Part shown: one piece after another, positions 54,947 to 64,000 of the stretch | How positions within the stretch are numbered: the first letter of the stretch is position 1 | Layout of the letters: each line of letters begins with the position of its first letter | Assembly (NCBI GenBank): GCA_032718475.1 | Contig: JAUCBJ010008947.1 | Coordinates: 17,149 to 81,148 of the forward strand | Length of the DNA: 64,000 nucleotides | Direction: 5' to 3' | Source of the DNA: Nemertoderma westbladi | Taxonomy: Eukaryota > Xenacoelomorpha > Nemertodermatida > Nemertodermatidae | Notes under the pieces: generated by a model | Database searches by the model: none | What the model saw: only the letters and a program-made list of their open reading frames with translations | What the model was told of the DNA's origin: nothing | Made by a program: the position numbers and the translations under genes

Positions 54947-55132
54947 AAATATATTGCGGTTTTTTGTAAAAGTTCTGACTTATGGTGTTTTGCCAAAACA
55001 AGGGAGAACACCGTTTTCTGGTATTATCCCGTAACTATACGATAGTTACGGGGTATTGCCTAGAAAACAAGGTATCCTCAATTAGGCAAAACACCATAAG
55101 TCCGAATTTTTACAAAAAACACGCAAAATATA
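54947..55132. repeat. 186-bp imperfect hairpin with nested palindrome
   Basis: The left arm has GTTTTTTGTAAAA and GACTTATGGTGTTTTGCC; the right arm has GGCAAAACACCATAAGTC and TTTTACAAAAAAC. Loop centre: CCCGTAACTAT, three bases, ATAGTTACGGG (about 55028-55052). A foldback or MITE shape; no ORF. Confidence 0.8.
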
Positions 55133-55432
55133 TCAAATAGTAGCCAAGGCGTATCGTGCGTCCTTAATTATTTAGTGCTTAGTGCGCACGTAATACATGT
55201 CCGCATTAATACGTGCCATCTAACATGTTAACTGACACATGAGCAGGTGTTAGTATTACCTGTGAACGCAATAATAACAAATAAGCACATACAATATAGC
55301 TAACACACTTGCGCACAAGTTGGAAATTTTTGAATTCAAAATTCTAAAGGGCTCTATAAGTTTCTGATATTTTGGTATTAATTGCTTCTAAAACAAGTAC
55401 GGCACTGTAGGCCTAGTTAGAATCATGTACAG
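55133..55432. other. AT-rich spacer
   Basis: No feature recognised. Confidence 0.5.
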
Positions 55433-55590
55433 ATGAGGGTCATAAACATTAATGAGGTACACAAACATTAATGAGGGACACAAGCATTAATGAGATACAC
55501 CAACATTAATGAGGGACACAAACATTAATGAGGGACACGATGGACAGATATCAATCAAGGGCACAAACATTAATCATGGGCACTATCATT
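55433..55590 (-). repeat. Short inverted block of the 19-bp satellite
   Basis: About eight degenerate units of ACAAACATTAATGAGGGAC, the reverse complement of the large array starting at 55979. Units are more diverged than in the main array. Confidence 0.88.
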
Positions 55591-55978
55591 CCATTCCATT
55601 CATGATAGATAGGCTTACCCCCCATCGCACTTAGTATGATTCCTGTTATGATTCCTGACCAATCCAAAAACTATGTCATTTCCAATTGAGGGAGAGGATC
55701 AGGTTACAGAGATGGTTTTTATAAGCAAAACAATAAACGATGTTGTTACTAATAAGGGAAGGAGTAAAAAAATGATGAACATGAGCGGGAGACAGGAATG
55801 GGGGGGGGGGGGGGGGAGGGGGCAGCACTGTGTGTGGGTGGTAACATGAATGGTGGGGGTAGGAGGTAAATTGAAAATAGGGGAGTATAAATAGCCGGGG
55901 GGGGGGGGGGGGGTAGCAGCAAAACAGGCAGCTGAACAAGGTAACGAAACTATTTTAGTGTCTATGATTACTTTTTTA
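55591..55978. other. Spacer between opposed satellite blocks, with poly-G tracts
   Basis: Holds a diverged 68-bp-family unit (55684-55780) and two G runs (about 55800-55816 and 55896-55913). No gene; the minus frame at 55676-55939 is low-complexity Pro-rich from the G runs. Confidence 0.6.
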
Positions 55979-58900
55979 CTCCCTCATTAAAGTTTGTGTC
56001 CCTCAATGTATGTCTCCCTGATTACTGTGTGTCCCTCATTAATGTTTGTGTCCCTCATTAATGATTGTGTCCCTCATTAATGTTTGTGTCCCTGATTAAT
56101 GTTTGTGTCCCTCATTAATGTTTGTGTCCCTCATTAATGTTTGTGTCCCTCATTAATGATTGTGTCCCTCATTAATGTTTGTGTCCCTGATTAATATTTG
56201 TGTCCCTCATTAATGTTTGTGTCCCTCATTAATGTTTGTCTCCCTGATTACTGTGTGTCCCTCATTAATGTTTGTGTCCCTGATTAATATTTATGTCCCT
56301 CATTAATGTTTGTGTCCCTCATTTATGTTTGTGTCCCTCATTAATGATAGTGTCCCTCATTAATGTTTGTGTCCCTGATTAATATTTATGTCCCTCATTA
56401 ATGTTTGTGTCCCTTATTAATATTTGTGTCCCTCATTAATGTTTGTGTCCCTCGTTTATTGTTTGTGTCCCTGATTAATATTTGTGTCCCTCATTAATGT
56501 TTGTGTCCCTCATTAATGTTTGTGTCCCTCATTTATGTTTGTGTCCCTCATTAATGATTGTGTCCCTTATTAATATTTGTGTCCCTCATTAATGTTTGTG
56601 TCCCGCGTTTATTGTTTGTGTCCCTGATTAATATTTGTGTCCCTCATTAATGTTTGTGTCCCTCGTTTATTGTTTGTGTCCCTGATTAATATTTGTGTCC
56701 CTTATTAATGTTTATGTACCTCATTAATGTTTGTATCCCTCATTAATGTTTGTGTCCCTCATTAATGTTTGTGTCCCTCATTAATGTTTGTGTCCCTCAT
56801 TAATGTTTGTCTCCCTGATTACTGTGTGTCCCTCATTAATGTTTGTGTCCCTGATTAATATTTGTGTCCCTCATTAATGTTTGTGTCCCTGATTAATATT
56901 TGTGTCCCTCATTAATGTTTGTGTCCCTTATTAATATTTGTGTCCCTCATTAATGTTTGTGTCCCTCGTTTATTGTTTGTGTCCCTGATTAATATTTGTG
57001 TCCCTCATTAATGTTTGTGTCCCTCATTAATGTTTGTCTCCCTGATTAATATTTGTGTCCCTCATTAATGTTTGTGTCCCTCATTTATGTTTGTGTCCCT
57101 CATTAATGATTGTGTCCCTCATTAATGTTTGTGTCCCTGATTAATATTTGTGTCCCTCATTAATGTTTGTGTCCCTCATTAATGTTTGTCTCCCTGATTA
57201 CTGTGTGTCCCTCATTAATGTTTGTGTCCCTGATTAATATTTGTGTCCCTCATTAATTTTTGTGTCCCTCATTAATGTTTGTGTCCCTCATTTATGTTTG
57301 TGTCCCTCATTAATGATTGTGTCCCTCATTAATGTTTGTGTCCCTGATTAATATTTGTGTCCCTCATTAATGTTTGTGTCCTTCATTACTATTTGTGTCC
57401 CTCATTAATGTTTGTGTCCCTCATTTATGTTTGTGTCCCTCATTAATGTTTGTGTCCCTGATTAATATTTGTGTCTCTCATTAATGTTTGTGTCCCTCAT
57501 TAATGTTTGTGTCCCTGATTAATATTTGTGTCCCTCATTAATGTTTGTGTCCATCATTAATGTTTGTGTCCCTGATTAATGTTTGTGTCCCTCATTAATG
57601 TTTTTGTCCCTCATTAATGATTGTGTCCCTCATTAATGTTTGTCTCCCTGATTACTGTGTGTACCTCATTAATGTTTGTCTCCCTGATTATTATTTGTGT
57701 CCTACATTAATGTTTGTGTCCCTCATTAATGTTTATGTCCTACATTGATGTTTGTGTCCCTCATTAATGATTGTGTCCCTCATTAATATTTGTGTCCCTC
57801 ATTAATGTTTGTGTCCCTCATTAATGTTTGTGTCCCTCATTAATGATTGTGTCCCTCATTAATGATTGTGTCCTTCATTTATATTTTTTTGTCCCTCATT
57901 AATGTTTGTGTCCCTCATTAATGTTTGTGTCCCACATTAATGTTTGTGTCCCTCATTAATGATTGTGTCCCTCATTTATGTTTGTGTCCCACATTAATGT
58001 TTGTGTCCTACATTAATGTTTGTGTCCCACATTAATGTTTGTGTCCCTCATTAATGATTGTGTCCCTCATTAATGTTTGTCTCCCTGATTACTGTGTGTA
58101 CCTCATTAATGTTTGTCTCCCTGATTATTATTTGTGTCCTACATTAATGTTTGTGTCCCTCATTAATGTTTGTGTCCTACATTGATGTTTGTGTCCCTCA
58201 TTAATGATTGTGTCCCTCATTAATATTTGTGTCCCTCATTAATGTTTGTGTCCCTCATTAATGTTTGTGTCCCACATTAATGTTTGTGTCCCTCATTAAT
58301 GATTGTGTCCCTCATTAATGTTTGTGTCCCTTATTAATGTTTGTGTCCTACATTGATGTTTGTGTCCCTCATTAATGATTGTGTCCCTCATTAATATTTG
58401 TGTCCCTCATTAATGTTTGTGTCCCTCATTAATGTTTGTGTCCTACATTGATGTTTGTGTCCCTCATTAATGATTGTGTCCCTCATTAATATTTGTGTCC
58501 CTCATTAATGTTTGTGTCCCTCATTAATGTTTGTGTCCTACATTGATGTTTGTGTCCCTCATTAATGTTTGTGTCCTACATTGATGTTTGTGTCCCTCAT
58601 TAATGATTGTGTCCCTCATGAATGTTTGTGTCCCTCGTTAATGTTTGTGTCCCTCGTTTATTGTTTGTGTCCCTGATTAATATTTGTGTCCCTCATTAAT
58701 GTTTGTGTCCCTGATTACTATTTGTGTCCCTCATTAATGTTTGAGTCCCTCATTAATGTTTGTGTCCCTCATTAATGTTTGTGTCCTACATTGATGTTTG
58801 TGTCCCTCATTAATGTTTGTGTCCCTCATTTATGTTTGTGTCCCTCATTAATGTTTGTGTCCTACATTGATGTTTGTGTCCCTCATTAATGTTTGTGTCC

Positions 58901-61900
58901 CTCATTTATGTTTGTGTCCCTCATTAATATTTGTGTCCCTCATTAATGTTTGTGTCCCTCATTTATGTTTGTGTCCCTCATTAATGTTTGTGTCCCTCGT
59001 TAATGTTTGTGTCCCTCGTTTATTGTTTGTGTCCCTCATTAATGTTTGTGTCCCTCATTAATGTTTGTGTCCCTGATTAATATTTGTGTCCCTCATTAAT
59101 GTTTGTGTCCCTCATTAATGTTTGTGTCCCTCATTAATGTTTGTGTCCTACATTGATGTTTGTGTCCCTCATTAATGTTTGTGTCCTACATTGATGTTTG
59201 TGTCCCTCATTAATGATTGTGTCCTTCATTAATATTTGTGTCCCTCATTAATGTTTGTGTCCCTCATTAATGTTTGTGTCCCACATTAATGTTTGTGTCC
59301 CTCATTAATGATAGTGTCCCTGATTAATGTTTGTGTCCCTTATTAATGTTTGTGTCCTACATTGATGTTTGTGTCCCTCATTAATGATTGTGTCCCTCAT
59401 TAATATTTGTGTCCCTCATTAATGTTTGTGTCCCTCGTTAATGTTTGTGTCCTACATTAATGTTTGTGTCCCTCATTAATGTTTGTGTCCTACATTGATG
59501 TTTGTGTCCCTCATTAATGATTGTGTCCCTCATTAATATTTGTGTCCCTCATTAATGTTTGTGTCCCTCATTAATGTTTGTGTCCCACATTAATGTTTGT
59601 GTCCCTCATTAATGATTGTGTCCCACATTAATGTTTGTGTCCCTCATTAATGATTGTGTCCCTCATTAATGTTTGTGTCCCTTATTAATGTTTGTGTCCC
59701 ACATTAATGTTTGTGTCCCTGATTAATATATGTGTCCCTCATTAATGATTGTGTCCCTCATTAATGTTTGTGTCCCTTATTAATGTTTGTGTCCCTCATT
59801 AATGTTTGTGTCCCACATTAATGTTTGTGTCCCTCATTAATGATTGTGTCCCACATTAATGTTTGTGTCCCTCATTAATGATTGTGTCCCTCATTAATGT
59901 TTGTGTCCCTCATTAATGTTTGTGTCCCTCATTAATGATTGTGTCCCACATTAATGTTTGTGTCCCTCATTAATGATTGTGTCCCTCATTAATGTTTGTG
60001 TCCCTGATTAATATTTGTGTCCCTCATTAATGTTTGTGTCCCTCATTAATGTTTGTCTCCCTGATTACTGTGTGTCCCTCATTAATGTTTGTGTCCCTGA
60101 TTAATATTTATGTCCCTCATTAATGTTTGTGTCCCTCATTTATGTTTGTGTCCCTCATTAATGTTTGTGTCCCTGATTAATATTTATGTCCCTCATTAAT
60201 GTTTGTGTCCCTCATTTATGTTTGTGTCCCTCATTAATGATTGTGTCCCTCATTAATGTTTGTGTCCCTGATTAATATTTATGTCCCTCATTAATGTTTG
60301 TGTCCCTTATTAATATTTGTGTCCCTCATTAATGTTTGTGTCCCTCGTTTATTGTTTGTGTCCCTGATTAATATTTGTGTCCCTCATTAATGTTTGTGTC
60401 CCTCATTAATGTTTGTGTCCCTCATTTATGTTTGTGTCCCTCATTAATGATTGTGTCCCTTATTAATATTTGTGTCCCTCATTAATGTTTGTGTCCCGCG
60501 TTTATTGTTTGTGTCCCTGATTAATATTTGTGTCCCTCATTAATGTTTGTGTCCCTCGTTTATTGTTTGTGTCCCTGATTAATATTTGTGTCCCTTATTA
60601 ATGTTTATGTACCTCATTAATGTTTGTATCCCTCATTAATGTTTGTGTCCCTCATTAATGTTTGTGTCCCTCATTAATGTTTGTGTCCCTCATTAATGTT
60701 TGTCTCCCTGATTACTGTGTGTCCCTCATTAATGTTTGTGTCCCTGATTAATATTTGTGTCCCTCATTAATGTTTGTGTCCCTGATTAATATTTGTGTCC
60801 CTCATTAATGTTTGTGTCCCTTATTAATATTTGTGTCCCTCATTAATGTTTGTGTCCCTCGTTTATTGATGGTGTCCCTGATTAATATTTGTGTCCCTCA
60901 TTAATGTTTGTGTCCCTCATTAATGTTTGTCTCCCTGATTAATATTTGTGTCCCTCATTAATGTTTGTGTCCCTCATTTATGTTTGTGTCCCTCATTAAT
61001 GATTGTGTCCCTCATTAATGTTTGTGTCCCTGATTAATATTTGTGTCCCTCATTAATGTTTGTGTCCCTCATTAATGTTTGTCTCCCTGATTACTGTGTG
61101 TCCCTCATTAATGTTTGTGTCCCTGATTAATATTTGTGTCCCTCATTAATTTTTGTGTCCCTCATTAATGTTTGTGTCCCTCATTTATGTTTGTGTCCCT
61201 CATTAATGATTGTGTCCCTCATTAATGTTTGTGTCCCTGATTAATATTTGTGTCCCTCATTAATGTTTGTGTCCTTCATTACTATTTGTGTCCCTCATTA
61301 ATGTTTGTGTCCCTCATTTATATTTGTGTCCCTCATTAATGTTTGTGTCCCTGATTAATATTTGTGTCCCTCATTAATGTTTGTGTCCCTCATTAATGTT
61401 TGTGTCCCTGATTAATATTTGTGTCCCTCATTAATGTTTGTGTCCATCATTAATGTTTGTGTCCCTGATTAATGTTTGTGTCCCTCATTAATGTTTTTGT
61501 CCCTCATTAATGATTGTGTCCCTCATTAATGTTTGTCTCCCTGATTACTGTGTGTACCTCATTAATGTTTGTCTCCCTGATTATTATTTGTGTCCTACAT
61601 TAATGTTTGTGTCCCTCATTAATGTTTATGTCCTACATTGATGTTTGTGTCCCTCATTAATGATTGTGTCCCTCATTAATATTTGTGTCCCTCATTAATG
61701 TTTGTGTCCCTCATTAATGTTTGTGTCCCTCATTAATGATTGTGTCCCTCATTAATGATTGTGTCCTTCATTTATATTTTTTTGTCCCTCATTAATGTTT
61801 GTGTCCCTCATTAATGTTTGTGTCCCACATTAATGTTTGTGTCCCTCATTAATGATTGTGTCCCTCATTTATGTTTGTGTCCCACATTAATGTTTGTGTC

Positions 61901-64000
61901 CTACATTAATGTTTGTGTCCCACATTAATGTTTGTGTCCCTCATTAATGATTGTGTCCCTCATTAATGTTTGTCTCCCTGATTACTGTGTGTACCTCATT
62001 AATGTTTGTCTCCCTGATTATTATTTGTGTCCTACATTAATGTTTGTGTCCCTCATTAATGTTTGTGTCCTACATTGATGTTTGTGTCCCTCATTAATGA
62101 TTGTGTCCCTCATTAATATTTGTGTCCCTCATTAATGTTTGTGTCCCTCATTAATGTTTGTGTCCCACATTAATGTTTGTGTCCCTCATTAATGATTGTG
62201 TCCCTCATTAATGTTTGTGTCCCTTATTAATGTTTGTGTCCTACATTGATGTTTGTGTCCCTCATTAATGATTGTGTCCCTCATTAATATTTGTGTCCCT
62301 CATTAATGTTTGTGTCCCTCATTAATGTTTGTGTCCTACATTGATGTTTGTGTCCCTCATTAATGATTGTGTCCCTCATTAATATTTGTGTCCCTCATTA
62401 ATGTTTGTGTCCCTCATTAATGTTTGTGTCCTACATTGATGTTTGTGTCCCTCATTAATGTTTGTGTCCTACATTGATGTTTGTGTCCCTCATTAATGAT
62501 TGTGTCCCTCATGAATGTTTGTGTCCCTCGTTAATGTTTGTGTCCCTCGTTTATTGTTTGTGTCCCTGATTAATATTTGTGTCCCTCATTAATGTTTGTG
62601 TCCCTGATTACTATTTGTGTCCCTCATTAATGTTTGTGTCCCTCATTAATGTTTGTGTCCCTCATTAATGTTTGTGTCCTACATTGATGTTTGTGTCCCT
62701 CATTAATGTTTGTGTCCCTCATTTATGTTTGTGTCCCTCATTAATGTTTGTGTCCTACATTGATGTTTGTGTCCCTCATTAATGTTTGTGTCCCTCATTT
62801 ATGTTTGTGTCCCTCATTAATATTTGTGTCCCTCATTAATGTTTGTGTCCCTCATTTATGTTTGTGTCCCTCATTAATGTTTGTGTCCCTCGTTAATGTT
62901 TGTGTCCCTCGTTTATTGTTTGTGTCCCTCATTAATGTTTGTGTCCCTCATTAATGTTTGTGTCCCTGATTAATATTTGTGTCCCTCATTAATGTTTGTG
63001 TCCCTCATTAATGTTTGTGTCCCTCATTAATGTTTGTGTCCTACATTGATGTTTGTGTCCCTCATTAATGTTTGTGTCCTACATTGATGTTTGTGTCCCT
63101 CATTAATGATTGTGTCCCTCATTAATATTTGTGTCCCTCATTAATGTTTGTGTCCCTCATTAATGTTTGTGTCCCACATTAATGTTTGTGTCCCTCATTA
63201 ATGATAGTGTCCCTGATTAATGTTTGTGTCCCTTATTAATGTTTGTGTCCTACATTGATGTTTGTGTCCCTCATTAATGATTGTGTCCCTCATTAATATT
63301 TGTGTCCCTCATTAATGTTTGTGTCCCTCATTAATGTTTGTGTCCTACATTAATGTTTGTGTCCCTCATTAATGTTTGTGTCCTACATTGATGTTTGTGT
63401 CCCTCATTAATGATTGTGTCCCTCATTAATATTTGTGTCCCTCATTAATGTTTGTGTCCCTCATTAATGTTTGTGTCCCACATTAATGTTTGTGTCCCTC
63501 ATTAATGATTGTGTCCCACATTAATGTTTGTGTCCCTCATTAATGATTGTGTCCCTCATTAATGTTTGTGTCCCTTATTAATGTTTGTGTCCCACATTAA
63601 TGTTTGTGTCCCTGATTAATATATGTGTCCCTCATTAATGATTGTGTCCCTCATTAATGTTTGTGTCCCTTATTAATGTTTGTGTCCCTCATTAATGTTT
63701 GTGTCCCACATTAATGTTTGTGTCCCTCATTAATGATTGTGTCCCACATTAATGTTTGTGTCCCTCATTAATGATTGTGTCCCTCATTAATGTTTGTGTC
63801 CCTCATTAATGTTTGTGTCCCTCATTAATGATTGTGTCCCACATTAATGTTTGTGTCCCTCATTAATGATTGTGTCCCTCATTAATGTTTGTGTCCCTCA
63901 TTAATGTTTGTGTCCCTGATTAATATTTGTGTACCTCATTAATGTTTGTCTCCCTGATTATTATTTGTGTCCTACATTAATGTTTGTGTCCCTCATTAAT
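55979..64000 (+). repeat. 19-bp satellite array, over 8 kb, open at the window end
   Basis: Unit TGTTTGTGTCCCTCATTAA with variants (CTGATTAATAT, CTACATTGATG, CTCATTTATG, CTCCCTGATTACTG). Each unit carries the palindrome CATTAATG. Long-range period about 3893 bp: for example the run beginning ACTGTGTGTCC occurs at 56821 and 60714, and the short plus-strand frame at 58855-59061 recurs exactly at 62748-62954. No gene within. Confidence 0.97.

Noticed and set aside
55676-55939. Pro-rich 87-codon minus-strand frame
   Set aside because: Generated by poly-G tracts.
58855-62954. Two identical 68-codon open frames (58855-59061 and 62748-62954)
   Set aside because: They are translations of the 19-bp satellite and repeat because of the 3893-bp higher-order period.

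Overview
This window looks like eukaryotic, animal-type DNA from a non-mammalian metazoan, most likely an aquatic invertebrate; I cannot name the species. The evidence is the mix of mobile elements: BEL/Pao LTR retrotransposons, RTE-like non-LTR retrotransposons, a Merlin transposon, a pogo/Tigger relic, a TTAA-target DNA transposon and piggyBac-like ends. The intergenic DNA is AT-rich, and simple repeats and satellite are abundant. No rRNA, tRNA, CRISPR array or bacterial operon was recognised. Almost everything identifiable is mobile or repetitive DNA, and much of it is nested.

Layout. 9-1408 is a decayed pogo/Tigger transposase. 2233-2593 is a dead RTE fragment. 3313-4440 is a Merlin element with terminal inverted repeats. 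4495-5240 is an unrecognised, stop-riddled coding relic. 6640-30325 is one old BEL/Pao retrotransposon (here BEL-1), bounded by TG...CA LTRs and a 5-bp target duplication GACCT. It contains three later insertions. A TTAA-target DNA transposon sits in the leader (8194-16166) and is itself split by an RTE element (9656-13188, 15-bp target duplication). A second RTE element with an uninterrupted 1102-codon ORF sits in gag (17075-20849) and is flanked by an unusually long 147-bp direct duplication. After BEL-1 pol, and before its 3' LTR, lies an extra 3' coding region (26196-28779) with a DEDDy-type 3'-5' exonuclease-like segment and two zinc knuckles.

30371-30997 is a 68-bp tandem array, and 31029-31614 an inverted partial BEL-1-type LTR. 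A second, much younger BEL-like element (BEL-2, 33616-46253, target duplication ATTAT, two 1183-bp LTRs) has inserted into a 30-bp tandem array. BEL-2 has an intact 1063-codon gag and a zinc-knuckle/protease ORF but lacks reverse transcriptase and integrase, so it is probably mobilised in trans. It too carries a decayed 3' ORF region.

The right third is poorer in genes: a 478-bp MITE-like element (47049-47526), an RTE fragment, an intronless tandem PR/SET-domain gene with an N-terminal membrane anchor and one nonsense codon (50726-52273), a TTAA/CCC-ended element with subterminal palindromes (53110-54671), a 186-bp hairpin, and a 19-bp satellite array. The satellite fills 55979-64000, runs off the window and has a higher-order period of about 3.89 kb.

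The most unusual candidates are the 3' exonuclease-like gene of BEL-1, the recently mobile RT-less BEL-2, the 147-bp target duplication, and the membrane-anchored tandem PR/SET gene.
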